In this document: positions 1-8,398 of the stretch, one piece after another
Layout: every line of letters starts with the position of its first letter
How positions within the stretch are numbered: position 1 is the stretch's first letter
Assembly: GCF_024159025.1 (NCBI RefSeq)
Contig: NZ_JAMYXC010000271.1
Coordinates: forward strand, 1 to 48,160
Direction of reading: 5' to 3'
Source: Limimaricola litoreus
GTDB taxonomy: Bacteria > Pseudomonadota > Alphaproteobacteria > Rhodobacterales > Rhodobacteraceae
Length of the DNA: 48,160 nt
Notes under the pieces: generated by a model
Told to the model about the DNA's origin: nothing
Database searches by the model: none
The model's input: only the letters and a program-made list of their open reading frames with translations
Translations under genes and position numbers: made by a program

Positions 1-84
1 GAGCCCGGCCAAGGCGGCGCGCGGCCAGGGCCGGGCCACGCGCCGCCAGGCGGCGGGCCGCACCCGCAGCAGGCTCGCGGTCAT
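1..84 (-). CDS. lnt: Apolipoprotein N-acyltransferase, N-terminal fragment
   Basis: Only the first 28 codons are inside the window; the gene continues past the left edge. The ATG is at 84-82 and the peptide begins MTASLLRVRPAAWRRV, a basic start followed by a small-residue stretch, as expected before the first membrane segment. Lnt would add the third acyl chain to lipoproteins at the inner membrane. The assignment rests mainly on position: lnt follows corC in the conserved phoH-ybeY-corC-lnt order, and here the two genes are 4 bases apart. The sequence alone is too short to prove the family. Confidence 0.6.
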   Translation of the reverse strand, partial: MTASLLRVRPAAWRRVARPWPRAALAGL

Positions 85-88
85 GGCT

Positions 89-1006
89 TCAGGCGTCCCG
101 GCTCTCGGGCAGGCGGATGCGCAGCCGCTTGATCCGGCGCGGATCGGCATCGACCACCTCGAACTCGATCCCGGCCGGATGCTCGATCACCTCCCCGCGC
201 GCCGGCACATGGCCCGCCAGCATGGAGACGAGGCCGCCGAGGCTGTCGATCTCTTCCTCGTCGATCTCCTCATGCGCGGTCAGGTCCTGCCCGATCGCTC
301 GCTCGAAGGTTTCGAGCGGCGTGCGCGCCAGCGCCAGCCAGACGCCGGGCTTTTCGCGCAGGAAGCTCTGCGCCTCGTCGATATCGTGTTCGTCCTCGAT
401 CTCGCCCACCACGGTCTCGATCAGATCCTCGATGGTAACGAGGCCGTCGGTGCCGCCATATTCGTCGATGACCAGCGCCATGTGGATCCGCTCGGTCTGC
501 ATCTTCTGCAAGAGCACGCCCAGCGGCATCGAAGGCGGCACGTAAAGCAGCGACCGCAGCATGTCGCGCAGGCTGAAATCGGGCCTCTCGGGCACGAAGC
601 AGTACTTGAGCGCGAAATCCTTGAGGTTCACCAGTCCGATCGGCGTGTCGAGCGTGCCGTCGAACACCGGAATCCGGGTCAGCCCGCTCTCGCGGAACAC
701 ATTGATCAGCTCATCCAGCGGGATGGTGACCGGCACGGCCGTGATATCGGCCTTGGGCACCATCACGTCCTCCACGCGCATGCGCCGCAGGTTCAGCATG
801 CCCGGAACGGGCAGCACCTGCGCAAAGCTGCGAGAAGCCTCGACCGGCGGCAATTCGGTCTCGGGGGGATTGAGAACCCCGATGATGCGGCTGAAGAAAC
901 CGCGCCCTATGCCGTCCTCGGCGGTGGTGCTACTTGGCCCCTCGGAGCCATCTCCATCGGCGTCGCGGGTGGTCCCCGCCTCGGCCGTATCAAACGCGTC
1001 GCCCAT
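89..1006 (-). CDS. corC: CorC/HlyC-type CBS-domain protein
   Basis: Cytosolic CBS-pair protein of about 305 residues, of the YbeX/CorC group linked to magnesium/cobalt efflux and ribosome-associated functions. A first CBS repeat contains VMVPKADITAVPV and ends in IGLVNLKDF. The second contains ALVIDEYGGTDGLVTIEDL, the usual CorC signature. A C-terminal CorC_HlyC domain ends in DADPRRIKRLRI. No membrane segments are present, so this is the short form, not the DUF21-fused transporter. I chose the ATG at 1006 because a GGAAGGAG ribosome site lies just upstream; the frame is open about 60 bases further but would run deeper into ybeY. The start overlaps the end of ybeY by 17 bases, which suggests translational coupling. 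Confidence 0.9.
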   Translation of the reverse strand: MGDAFDTAEAGTTRDADGDGSEGPSSTTAEDGIGRGFFSRIIGVLNPPETELPPVEASRSFAQVLPVPGMLNLRRMRVEDVMVPKADITAVPVTIPLDELINVFRESGLTRIPVFDGTLDTPIGLVNLKDFALKYCFVPERPDFSLRDMLRSLLYVPPSMPLGVLLQKMQTERIHMALVIDEYGGTDGLVTIEDLIETVVGEIEDEHDIDEAQSFLREKPGVWLALARTPLETFERAIGQDLTAHEEIDEEEIDSLGGLVSMLAGHVPARGEVIEHPAGIEFEVVDADPRRIKRLRIRLPESRDA

Positions 1007-1559
1007 CGTCTCCTTCCGGTGCTGCTGTCGCTTCCGTGGCATATGGGTCCGCGACCCCCATCTTGCCAAGTATTTCCGTCTCGGACCCTTCCATCAAGGC
1101 CGCGTCCGGGTCGGTTTCGTGGTCATAGCCCAGCAAATGCAGGGTGCCGTGCACCAGCAGATGCGTCACGTGATCGGCGGTTGTCCGCCCGCCGTCCTGC
1201 GCCTCGCGCGTGCAGGTCTCCCATGCGATGGCGATATCGCCCAGCTCGGTCGGCCCCATGGGATCGCGCCGGGGGGCTTTGGGCCGGTCGCCGGGGCGCG
1301 CCGCGCCGCGCTCTTCGGAGGGCCAGCTCAGCACGTTGGTGGGCTTGGGCTTGCCGCGGAAATCGGCGTTGAGATCGGCGATCCGCGCGTCAGAGCAGCC
1401 CAGCAGACTGATCTCGAACGCCGCCGGGTCGAGCCCGAGCCCCTCGAGCGCCGCCGCGCAGGCGGCCTCGGCCAGGGCCTCAAGACCGACCTTCTCCCAG
1501 CGATGATCCTCGATCAGGCAATCGACCAGCGGTGGCCGGGCGGGCCTACGCTGCGCCAT
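990..1559 (-). CDS. ybeY: Endoribonuclease YbeY
   Basis: Zinc-dependent endoribonuclease needed for 16S rRNA maturation and ribosome quality control. The defining three-histidine metal motif is visible at about residues 129-143 as HLLVHGTLHLLGYDHETD, matching HGxLHLxGYDH. The 189-residue length is slightly above the family norm, mainly from a C-terminal tail ending GDDGRRV. It overlaps the end of phoH by 14 bases and the start of corC by 17, so phoH, ybeY and corC are probably one transcript. This order is conserved across many proteobacteria, which fits a shared role in RNA metabolism. Confidence 0.95.
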   Translation of the reverse strand: MAQRRPARPPLVDCLIEDHRWEKVGLEALAEAACAAALEGLGLDPAAFEISLLGCSDARIADLNADFRGKPKPTNVLSWPSEERGAARPGDRPKAPRRDPMGPTELGDIAIAWETCTREAQDGGRTTADHVTHLLVHGTLHLLGYDHETDPDAALMEGSETEILGKMGVADPYATEATAAPEGDDGRRV

Positions 1560-2541
1560 CGGCTTCGTAGGCGTCGATGATCGCCGCGACCAGCGGGTGG
1601 CGCACCACGTCGCGGGAGGTGAAGTAGCTGAAGCTGATCTTGGGGATGTTCTTCAGGAGCCGCTCGGCATCGTGCAGCCCCGAGGTGACGCCGCGCGGCA
1701 GGTCGACCTGGCTGCGGTCACCGGTCACCACCATGCGGCTGCCCTCGCCCAGACGGGTGAGGAACATCTTCATCTGCATCGTCGTCGCGTTCTGCGCCTC
1801 GTCGAGCACCACGAAGGCCCGGGAGAGCGTGCGGCCGCGCATGAAGGCCAGGGGCGCGATTTCGATCACCTTCTCCTCCATCATCTTGGCGGCCTGCTTG
1901 CCCGGCAGGAAATCGTTCAGCGCGTCGTAGAGCGGCTGCATGTAGGGGTCGACCTTCTCCTTCATGTCGCCGGGCAGATAGCCGAGCTTCTCGCCCGCCT
2001 CGACCGCGGGACGGCTCAGGATGATCTTGTCGACATGGCCTTGCAGGAACATCGACACGCCCACCGCAACGGCAAGATAGGTCTTGCCGGTGCCGGCGGG
2101 GCCGATGCCGAAGCACAGCTCGTTGTCGAACAGCGCGCGCACGTAGTCCTTCTGCGCCTCGGTGCGCGGCTCGACGAGCTTGCGGCGGGTCTTGATCTCT
2201 AGACGCTCGGCTGCGGGGTCGGACTTGAACAGGTCGATCTGGTCGGTGCTGGCCGCGGGCTGCGTCTCGATCGCGCCCATGCGCAGCTCGCGGTCCACGT
2301 CGCCCGGCTCGACCGCGCGGCCCGCTTCGAGCCGCGCATAGAGCGCCTGCAGCACCCGGGCCGCATCCGACACGGAGTCTTCGTCGCCGATCACCGAGAG
2401 CCTGTTGCCGCGGCGCAGAATCTGCACGCCGAGACGCTCCTCGATGGCCGCAATATGGCGATCATGTTCGCCGCAAAGATCTATCAACAGGAAATTGTTG
2501 GGAAACTCGAGGACTGTCTCGGTCGGGGTGGCGATGGACAA
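1546..2541 (-). CDS. phoH: PhoH-like ATPase (YbeZ type)
   Basis: P-loop ATPase of the PhoH family, associated with RNA metabolism together with YbeY. Walker A is GIGPAGTGKTYLAVA and Walker B is FVVLDEAQN. The downstream GDRSQVDLPRG segment is typical of the family. I place the start at a TTG codon (2541-2539) giving LSIATPTETVLEF, because a GAGGAG ribosome site lies six bases upstream. That start gives about 331 residues, close to the usual length. An ATG at 2637 would add 32 Cys- and Arg-rich residues unlike the family. The gene normally follows miaB directly, but two envelope genes intervene here. Confidence 0.92.
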   Translation of the reverse strand: MSIATPTETVLEFPNNFLLIDLCGEHDRHIAAIEERLGVQILRRGNRLSVIGDEDSVSDAARVLQALYARLEAGRAVEPGDVDRELRMGAIETQPAASTDQIDLFKSDPAAERLEIKTRRKLVEPRTEAQKDYVRALFDNELCFGIGPAGTGKTYLAVAVGVSMFLQGHVDKIILSRPAVEAGEKLGYLPGDMKEKVDPYMQPLYDALNDFLPGKQAAKMMEEKVIEIAPLAFMRGRTLSRAFVVLDEAQNATTMQMKMFLTRLGEGSRMVVTGDRSQVDLPRGVTSGLHDAERLLKNIPKISFSYFTSRDVVRHPLVAAIIDAYEADGAA

Positions 2542-2729
2542 GCAGGACTCCTCATGCCGAATGGCGCCTATGCAGCAAGGCAATGGTCGCAATTCGCGGG
2601 CGCGCGCGCAAGCGGCTGCCGACGGATCGCCCTGCAAAACGCATCAGCCACGCCTCGGTTGCGCCGGCCGGGACGCGAAAGGGCCGCGCCTTGCGGCACA
2701 GCCCCCCTGCGTCTCATCATGCGATCGGC

Positions 2730-3029
2730 CTAGAGCAGGTCCGGGATCGGCGAGCCCGACTTGAACGGCCCCACCGCCGCATTGGGCTGGGCCACGCCCG
2801 AGCAGACCGGCAGCCCGTCCGGCGTCAGCCGCTCGCTCAGATAGCCTTCGACGCCGTCGTCGATGATCCAGTGGTCGCAGCCGTCGGGGTCGACCCAGAT
2901 CCCGGCCACCATGGTCGAGACGTCATGCGCGTTGATGCCGCGGTCGAACGACTTGTCGGCACCGACCGGCGTGCAGGCCGCGGCCGAGCCGATGAGGCCG
3001 AGGATCGCGAAGCTTTTCAGGACAGTCAT
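2730..3029 (-). CDS. Small secreted protein/lipoprotein with DPDGC-HW module
   Basis: Unrecognised 99-residue exported protein. It starts with a short signal sequence, and the stretch GLIGSAAACTPVG looks like a weak lipobox with Cys19 as possible lipidation site. Residues about 43-80 carry a module, GIWVDPDGCDHWIIDDGVEG followed by DGLPVC, that recurs nearly unchanged in the next gene upstream. The tail is Pro/Gly-rich. It lies 11 bases downstream of the OmpA-family gene on the same strand, so the two are probably cotranscribed. The pair looks like an OmpA protein and a small partner derived by duplication of the module. Function unknown. Confidence 0.7.
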   Translation of the reverse strand: MTVLKSFAILGLIGSAAACTPVGADKSFDRGINAHDVSTMVAGIWVDPDGCDHWIIDDGVEGYLSERLTPDGLPVCSGVAQPNAAVGPFKSGSPIPDLL

Positions 3030-3040
3030 GATCTCGCTCC

Positions 3041-3616
3041 TCAGCGCAGGCAGTAGATTTCGACGCGGCGGTTGAGCTGCATGCCCGCCGCCGTCGCGTT
3101 CGAGGCCTTGGGCTGGCGTTCGCCGAAACCGCGCACGTCGACCACGCGCGCCCCCATCCCCTGCGCGACCTGCGCCACGGCGCGAGCGCGGTTGTTGGAC
3201 AAGGTGATGTTGTATTCGTCGCTGGCGCGGCTGTCGGTGTGCCCGTAGATCAGGAAGCCGAAGGCATTGGCCTCGCTGAAGAACCGGCGCAGCCGCTCGC
3301 GGCCGGCGGCGGAGATGTGGTAGCGATCAGTGGCAAAGAGCGTGTCGGTGGGCACGACGCCGCAGATCTCGGATCGGTGACAGACCGGGCGGCCATCGCG
3401 CATCCGGCGCGGCCCCATGAAGCCCTCAGCCCCGTCGTCCATCGCCCAATGTTCGCAGCCATCGGGATCGATCCAGATGCCGGGGTTGTAGCGCTCTGCG
3501 GGGACGGTGCGGGTGTCTTGTGCGAACGCCGGCGCGCCCAATGCTCCCAGCGCCAGCCCGACCGCCACGATCCCCCCGGCCGCGGCGCGCAACTTCGCCT
3601 TGATGAATGAAGCCAC
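3041..3616 (-). CDS. OmpA-family protein with N-terminal DPDGC-HW module
   Basis: Exported 191-residue protein with a signal peptide (cleavage probably after APAFA). The module GIWIDPDGCEHWAMDDGAEG then DGRPVC follows, and then a C-terminal OmpA-like peptidoglycan-binding domain. OmpA hallmarks are IYGHTDSRASDEYNITLSNN, an Arg-Ala helix, RGFGERQP and NRRVEI. There is no beta-barrel, so it is probably a periplasmic or peptidoglycan-tethered protein. The start is a GTG at 3616-3614 with AAGGAT upstream. The preceding 120 bases contain three copies of TCGGCAAAA, which could be regulator sites. Two cysteines in the module and two more (CHRSEIC) could form disulfides. Confidence 0.85.
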   Translation of the reverse strand: MASFIKAKLRAAAGGIVAVGLALGALGAPAFAQDTRTVPAERYNPGIWIDPDGCEHWAMDDGAEGFMGPRRMRDGRPVCHRSEICGVVPTDTLFATDRYHISAAGRERLRRFFSEANAFGFLIYGHTDSRASDEYNITLSNNRARAVAQVAQGMGARVVDVRGFGERQPKASNATAAGMQLNRRVEIYCLR

Positions 3617-3638
3617 TTGTACTGATCCTTTTCGATAC

Positions 3639-3738
3639 CGTCGGCAAAATTGCTCGCCGTCGGCAAAAGGGCGAGCCTGATCGTCACAGTGTTAATGCCG
3701 ATCATGGCCATGGGAAGGCCTTGGCAAGATTTTGCCGA
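3639..3738. repeat. Three copies of TCGGCAAAA upstream of the OmpA gene
   Basis: TCGGCAAAA occurs at 3641-3649 and 3660-3668 in direct orientation, 19 bases apart (about two helical turns), and as its complement TTTTGCCGA at 3730-3738. The first two copies extend to 11 bases (CGTCGGCAAAA). They lie 25 to 125 bases before the GTG start of the minus-strand OmpA gene. The spacing suggests a dimeric regulator site, but no regulator can be named. Confidence 0.4.
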
Positions 3739-3882
3739 GCCGGACCGATACAGTGGCGCCTCATACTCCCGATTGTTGTCACGCTGACGTCAAGAACATG
3801 GCCCCGGGCGACCACGCGACGCAGCTTTGCCCGACTTTCGCCGAACTTCGCCAGAATCCCTCGGCCGCGTCGGGCCGACGGA

Positions 3883-5220
3883 TCAGCCGGTCAGAACGCC
3901 CGAGAGCGAGTTCGGCCCCGAGGCGGTGATCCGCACGCGCGCGATCTCGCCGCGCATCGTCTCGGGCGCCTGCGCATGCACCGCGAAGAGATGCTCGGAC
4001 TTGCCGACCATCTGGCCGGCCATGCGACCGGGTTTTTCGAACAATACGGTGGTCTCGCGGCCGACCATGGCCTCCTGAGCCGCGCGCTGCTGCTCGCCCA
4101 AAAGCGCCTGAAGCCGCTGCAGCCGCGCGTCCATCGCCTCGGGCGGCACCTGCACCTTGCGCTCGGCGGCAGGCGTGCCGGGGCGGGGCGAATACTTGAA
4201 CGAGAAGGCCGAGCCGTAGCGGACCTCGCGCACCAGATCCATCGTCGCCTCGAAATCCTCATCGGTCTCGCCGGGGAAGCCGACGATGAAATCCGAGGTC
4301 AGCAGGATGTCGGGCCGCGCCGCGCGGATCCGCTCGATCAGCCGGAGATACTGCTCGGCGGTATGCTTGCGGTTCATCGCCTTGAGGATGCGATCCGAGC
4401 CCGACTGCACCGGCAGGTGCAGATAGGGCATCAGCTTGGCCTCATGCCCATGCGCCGCGATCAGCGCCTCGTCCATGTCGTTGGGATGCGATGTGGTGTA
4501 GCGGATGCGCTCCAGCCCGTCGATCTGCGCAAGCTGGCCCACCAGCGCCGCGAGGCCACCCTCGGCCCCGTTCAGATCGCCGTGCCAAGCATTGACGTTC
4601 TGGCCCAGAAGCGTGATCTCGCGCACGCCCGCCTCCACCAGCCCGCGCGCCTCCGTGACGATCCGCTCGGCCGGACGGCTGACCTCGGCCCCGCGCGTGT
4701 AGGGCACGACGCAGAAGGCGCAGAACTTGTCGCAGCCCTCCTGCACGGTCAGGAAAGCCGTCGGCCCGCGCTTGGCCTTGGGGCGCGATTTCAGCGCCTC
4801 GAACTTGTCGTCCTCGGGAAAATCGGTGTCGACGGCACGGTTGCCCTGCCCCACCGCGCGCTCCATGGCGGGCAGGCGATGGTAGCTCTGCGGGCCGACC
4901 ACCAGGTCGACGAGCGGCATCCGGTTGAGGATCTCCTCGCCCTCGGCCTGGGCCACGCAACCGGCCACGCCGATCTTCAGATCGGGCTTGGCATCCTTCA
5001 GGGGCCGCAGGCGCCCGAGATCGGAATAGACCTTCTCGGCCGCCTTCTCACGGATGTGGCAGGTGTTGAGCAGCACCATGTCGGCGTCGTCCGCCGTCTG
5101 GGTGGTGACATAGCCCGACGCGCCCAGCGCCTCGGCCATCCGCTCGCTGTCATAGACGTTCATCTGACAGCCGTAGGTCTTGATGAAGAGCTTCTTGGGC
5201 GCCTGGGTCATCACCGCCAT
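3883..5220 (-). CDS. miaB: tRNA-2-methylthio-N6-dimethylallyladenosine synthase MiaB
   Basis: Radical-SAM methylthiotransferase that adds a methylthio group to i6A37 in tRNAs reading UNN codons. The N-terminal UPF0004 domain has [16 protein letters not shown] and further cysteines in [14 protein letters not shown] and GVAGCVAQ. The radical-SAM cluster motif is [17 protein letters not shown]-terminal TRAM domain contains [14 protein letters not shown]. At 445 residues it has normal length. The ATG at 5220 has AAAGGG almost abutting it; the ATG at 5211 (MTQAPKKLF) is better spaced from GGGA, so the start is uncertain by three codons. It heads the miaB-phoH-ybeY-corC-lnt neighbourhood. Confidence 0.95.
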   Translation of the reverse strand: MAVMTQAPKKLFIKTYGCQMNVYDSERMAEALGASGYVTTQTADDADMVLLNTCHIREKAAEKVYSDLGRLRPLKDAKPDLKIGVAGCVAQAEGEEILNRMPLVDLVVGPQSYHRLPAMERAVGQGNRAVDTDFPEDDKFEALKSRPKAKRGPTAFLTVQEGCDKFCAFCVVPYTRGAEVSRPAERIVTEARGLVEAGVREITLLGQNVNAWHGDLNGAEGGLAALVGQLAQIDGLERIRYTTSHPNDMDEALIAAHGHEAKLMPYLHLPVQSGSDRILKAMNRKHTAEQYLRLIERIRAARPDILLTSDFIVGFPGETDEDFEATMDLVREVRYGSAFSFKYSPRPGTPAAERKVQVPPEAMDARLQRLQALLGEQQRAAQEAMVGRETTVLFEKPGRMAGQMVGKSEHLFAVHAQAPETMRGEIARVRITASGPNSLSGVLTG

Positions 5221-5339
5221 CCCTTTGCGTGATCAGGCGCGTGGTCTAGGCCAAAGGCACCGCTCTTGCAATGCGCGGCCCGCTGGGCAATGCCTTTGGG
5301 CGGCCGGGGGCCAAGGGCCCGGGCCGACAAGGAGGCGCG

Positions 5340-6254
5340 ATGATCCACGACAGCCTTGAGCATTTCCTCGCGGCCCTGCGTGCCGAGCGCCGCGTTTTCG
5401 GGCGCAAAAGGGCGCCGGGCGCCGGCCGGACCGCCGCCACCTCCGGGCCGATGGCGCTCATCGTGGTCGAGGACGCGGCCGAGATCGAGACCACGCTGCG
5501 CCACCATCTCGCGCTGGGCTTCGCGCGGGTGGCCGCCTTCGCCCCGCCCGACCTGCCCCGCCCCGCGCTGTCAGACCCCCGGCTCGACTGGGTCCGCGCC
5601 GAGACCCGCACGCCCTCCGCCGGGTCCGACATCGTCAACACCGTGATCGGGGCCGTCCCGGCGGGGCAATGGCTGTACTACTGCTACAACGCGGAATACC
5701 TGTATTTCCCCTTCAGCGAGGATCGCGGCATCACCGAGTTCTGCGCCTTTCTCGCAGAGGAACGGCGCGACACGGCCTCTTGCGTCACCGTCGATCTCTA
5801 TGTCAGGGATTTGACCCTCCATCCCGACGGGCTATCGCGCGACGAGGCGCATTTCGACCGGCTGGGCTACTTCGCCCACGGGCGGCGCGATGCGCAGGGC
5901 CGCTCGCTCGACCGGCAGCTGGACATCTTCGGCGGGCTGCGCTGGCGCTTCGAGGAGCACGTGCCGCCAGAGCGACGCCAGATCGTGCGGGTGGCGCTGT
6001 TTCGCGCGGCCCGGGGGCTCACGCTCGGCGAGGACCACCGTTTCGACCGCGCCGCGTACAACGAGCTGCAATGCCCCTGGCACCGTTCGCCCACGGCGGC
6101 CATCTGCTCGTTTCGCGCCGCCAAGGCGCTGCGTCGCAACCCCGCCTCGCGCGACGTGATCGCCAGCTTCGACTGGGCCGGAGCCACGCCCTTCGAATGG
6201 CGCGCCCGGCAGCTTCTGGAACTGGGGCTTATGGAGCCCGGCCAGTGGTTCTAA
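5340..6254 (+). CDS. Glycosyltransferase family 2-like protein, function unknown
   Basis: Cytosolic protein of about 304 residues without signal or membrane segments. The N-terminal part, MALIVVEDAAEIETTLRHHL followed by ALGFARVAAF, resembles the start of GT-A proteins of the 'VKNE-HHLALGF' type. The usual catalytic D-D-E-F segment seems replaced by YNAEYLYFPF, so activity is doubtful. The start is set by AAGGAGG four bases before the ATG at 5340; the frame is open upstream but lacks a comparable site. It stops 4 bases from the convergent ybjN. The assignment is by motif resemblance only. Confidence 0.6.
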   Translation: MIHDSLEHFLAALRAERRVFGRKRAPGAGRTAATSGPMALIVVEDAAEIETTLRHHLALGFARVAAFAPPDLPRPALSDPRLDWVRAETRTPSAGSDIVNTVIGAVPAGQWLYYCYNAEYLYFPFSEDRGITEFCAFLAEERRDTASCVTVDLYVRDLTLHPDGLSRDEAHFDRLGYFAHGRRDAQGRSLDRQLDIFGGLRWRFEEHVPPERRQIVRVALFRAARGLTLGEDHRFDRAAYNELQCPWHRSPTAAICSFRAAKALRRNPASRDVIASFDWAGATPFEWRARQLLELGLMEPGQWF

Positions 6255-6258
6255 GGGC

Positions 6259-6759
6259 TCAGGCCCGCCCGTAGGCCTCGGCAATGGCGATCTGCATCGC
6301 CGCCTCCGGGGCCCGATGCGCCCAGGAGACCAGCTGGAACGCCGGGTAGAACCGCTCGCAGGCGTTGAAGGCGGCATGGATCATCGTGTCGACCTGCTCG
6401 GAACCCGCGATCTGCCCGCCCGAGAGGACCAGCCCGTAGCGGTAGGCCATCATCCCCTGATCGCCCCACCAGCTGAACCCGCCGGCCCAGCAGCAATCGT
6501 TGATACGGTTGATCAGATCGAGGATCTGCGGCATGCGCGGTTCGGGCGGCTCCATCTCGAACATGCAGGCCAGGCGCAACGTCTCGTCGGCGGGCTGCCA
6601 GGCGAGCGTTACCGCATAGTCGCGCCACTGGCCTTTGAGCGTCATGGCGATCTGGTCCTCGGCGACCCGCTCGACCGCCCATTCGTGCAGGTCCGCGACC
6701 TGCTCGACCAGGTCGATCGGGTGGATCTCGTCGTCGAGATAGGACTCTGACAATGCCAT
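6259..6759 (-). CDS. YbjN domain-containing protein
   Basis: Small cytosolic protein of 166 residues resembling the YbjN family, whose fold is like that of type III secretion chaperones and whose members are described as sensory regulators. Family-like features are the opening HPIDLVEQVADLHEWAVERV, a central LACMFEMEPPEPR and a C-terminal helix rich in Ala. The ATG at 6759 has AGAGG nine bases upstream. It faces the glycosyltransferase-like gene and is divergent from the M42 peptidase gene. The precise role is not known; the family call is fairly secure. Confidence 0.8.
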   Translation of the reverse strand: MALSESYLDDEIHPIDLVEQVADLHEWAVERVAEDQIAMTLKGQWRDYAVTLAWQPADETLRLACMFEMEPPEPRMPQILDLINRINDCCWAGGFSWWGDQGMMAYRYGLVLSGGQIAGSEQVDTMIHAAFNACERFYPAFQLVSWAHRAPEAAMQIAIAEAYGRA

Positions 6760-7054
6760 GAACGGCCTCTTTCGCTTGCGGGTGACGGGTGCGGCGCATC
6801 CGCCCGGGCCATGGTGACGGAGGTGCTTCCGTCTCGCTTGTCCCGGGTGTATATGGTGAGTCTTGTCCGAGTCGCTGTAAAGCCGTTTCTTGGGGATAAT
6901 TGCCCCGATTCGTTCGATTCGGGAATCACCTCTGACATTTCCTGTGGATAACCGAATCGGCTGATCGCGTTCTTCGGTCCCGCAGTTGCCGTCGCGGGGC
7001 CATTGCACTTGCCCGCGCGCCGGGCCAGCCTTCGCGCCAAAAGCGGAGAGCCTC
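6760..7054. other. Intergenic region between ybjN and the M42 peptidase gene
   Basis: This 295-base stretch separates divergent genes and must hold both promoters. It is less GC-rich in the middle (about 6880-6960). I see an 8-base inverted repeat, CCGATTCG at 6905-6912 and CGAATCGG at 6953-6960, with a second GATTCG between. I could not fit a convincing -35/-10 pair for either direction. Confidence 0.3.
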
Positions 7055-8092
7055 ATGAACACCGACCTACTCAAGCGCCTGTGCGAAACCCCCGGCGTGC
7101 CGGGCCACGAACACCGGGTGCGCGACCTCATCGCCGCCGAGATCGGCGGGCTGTTCGACCATGTGGAAACCGACCCTATGGGCAGCCTGCACTGCCGGCG
7201 CGACGCCGCGACCGAGGGCGCGCCCAAGATCATGCTGCTGTGCCACATGGACGAGATCGGCTTTCTCGTCAGCCATATCGATGAGAAGGGCTTTTTGTGG
7301 CTGCAGCCCGTCGGTGGCTTCGACCCGCGCAACCTGTTCTCGCGCCGTGTTCTCATCTGCACCGATGAGGGCGATCTCAAGGGGGTGATGAACCCCGGCG
7401 GCAAGCCCTTGCACATCTCCAAGCCCGAGGATCGCAAGAAGGTGCCCGACGTGGGCGAGTTTTTCGTCGACACAGGTCTCGGCAAGGCGGCCGCCGAGAA
7501 GGTCAGGATCGGCGACATGGTGGTGATGGACGAGCCTTTCCTCGAGATGGGCGACAAGCTCGTCTCCAAGGCGCTCGACAACCGCGTCGCCTGCTGGCTT
7601 GGCATCGAGGCGATCCGCCAGCTCGCCGACAAGGGCCGCGGCGCCGAGATCCACGTGGTCTTCACCACTCAAGAGGAAGTCGGGCTGCGCGGCGCGAAGA
7701 CGGCCGCCTACAAGGTGCGCCCCGACATCGGCATTGGCGTCGACACGACGCTGGCCTGCGACACGCCCGGTGTGCCCGAAAAGGACCGCACCACCAAGCA
7801 GGGCGACGGCTTCGGCCTGCACGTGCGCGACGGCAGCTTCATCTCCGACCGCGATCTCGTGGTGGATATCGAGAAGCTGGCAAAAGAACGGGGCATTCCC
7901 TGCCAGCGCACGCTTCTGGCCGCGGGCGGGCAGGACGGGGCCGCAGCACAGCAGGCGGCGGCAGGCGCGCGCGCCGTCGGCATCGTGGTGGGCACCCGCT
8001 ACATCCACACCGTGACCGAGATGGTCGACCGCGGCGATCTCGAAGCCGCGCGCGACATTCTGAGCGCCTATCTCGAAGGCTTCGAAGCCTGA
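7055..8092 (+). CDS. M42 family metallopeptidase (FrvX-type aminopeptidase)
   Basis: Cytosolic di-metal aminopeptidase of the M42/M28-like group, 345 residues. Likely metal ligands are all visible: His in MLLCHMDEIG, Asp in SKALDNRVA, the Glu-Glu pair in TTQEEVGLRG, Asp in IGVDTT and His in RYIHTVTEM. Such enzymes trim peptides and often form large tetrahedral complexes. The ATG at 7055 has GGAGAG upstream; the frame opens 23 codons earlier with a Cys/Arg/Pro-rich stretch that does not look like family sequence. The gene ends before a strong hairpin shared with ubiK. Confidence 0.93.
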   Translation: MNTDLLKRLCETPGVPGHEHRVRDLIAAEIGGLFDHVETDPMGSLHCRRDAATEGAPKIMLLCHMDEIGFLVSHIDEKGFLWLQPVGGFDPRNLFSRRVLICTDEGDLKGVMNPGGKPLHISKPEDRKKVPDVGEFFVDTGLGKAAAEKVRIGDMVVMDEPFLEMGDKLVSKALDNRVACWLGIEAIRQLADKGRGAEIHVVFTTQEEVGLRGAKTAAYKVRPDIGIGVDTTLACDTPGVPEKDRTTKQGDGFGLHVRDGSFISDRDLVVDIEKLAKERGIPCQRTLLAAGGQDGAAAQQAAAGARAVGIVVGTRYIHTVTEMVDRGDLEAARDILSAYLEGFEA

Positions 8093-8098
8093 CACGCG

Positions 8099-8126
8099 AA
8101 GGGGCGGCCCGCGGGGCCGCCCCTTT
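8099..8126. terminator. Bidirectional Rho-independent terminator
   Basis: An 11-base-pair stem (AAGGGGCGGCC at 8099-8109 with GGCCGCCCCTT at 8115-8125), a 5-base loop and T/A runs on both sides. It lies 7 bases after the M42 peptidase stop and 24 bases from the convergent ubiK stop, so it can serve both. Confidence 0.85.
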
Positions 8127-8149
8127 CACATCCGCCGAGGACACCGGCC

Positions 8150-8398
8150 TCAGTTCGACGTCTTGGTCTCCAGCGCCGCGATCCGCGCCTTCAGGGCTTC
8201 GTTCTCCTCGCGCGCCTTCTGGGCCATGGCGCGCACCGCGTCGAACTCCTCGCGCGTCACGAAATCGCGCTCCGCGAGCCAGCGGTCGAGCATCGACTTC
8301 ATGGCGTTGTTGGCCTCGTCCTTCGCACCCTGCGCCACGCCCATCGCGTTGGTCATCAGCTGCGACAGGTCGTCGAAGATCTTGTTTTTCGATTGCAT
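8150..8398 (-). CDS. ubiK: Ubiquinone biosynthesis accessory factor UbiK
   Basis: Short protein of 82 residues of the UbiK/BMFP family, a trimeric coiled-coil factor that assists ubiquinone-making enzymes (with UbiJ in enterobacteria) and binds membranes. The N-terminal amphipathic part is IFDDLSQLMTNAMGVAQG. The FVTREEFDAVRAMAQKAREE segment leads into a C-terminal coiled coil with heptad leucines and alanines. The length is normal. The ATG at 8398 follows a GGAGA-like site. It is divergent from lgt and convergent with the M42 peptidase gene. Confidence 0.9.
   Translation of the reverse strand: MQSKNKIFDDLSQLMTNAMGVAQGAKDEANNAMKSMLDRWLAERDFVTREEFDAVRAMAQKAREENEALKARIAALETKTSN

Noticed and set aside
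6905-6960. CCGATTCG/CGAATCGG inverted repeat as operator for the M42 peptidase gene
   Set aside because: Only 8 bases, arms 40 bases apart, not positioned on a recognisable promoter; could easily be chance. Listed only as content of the gap.
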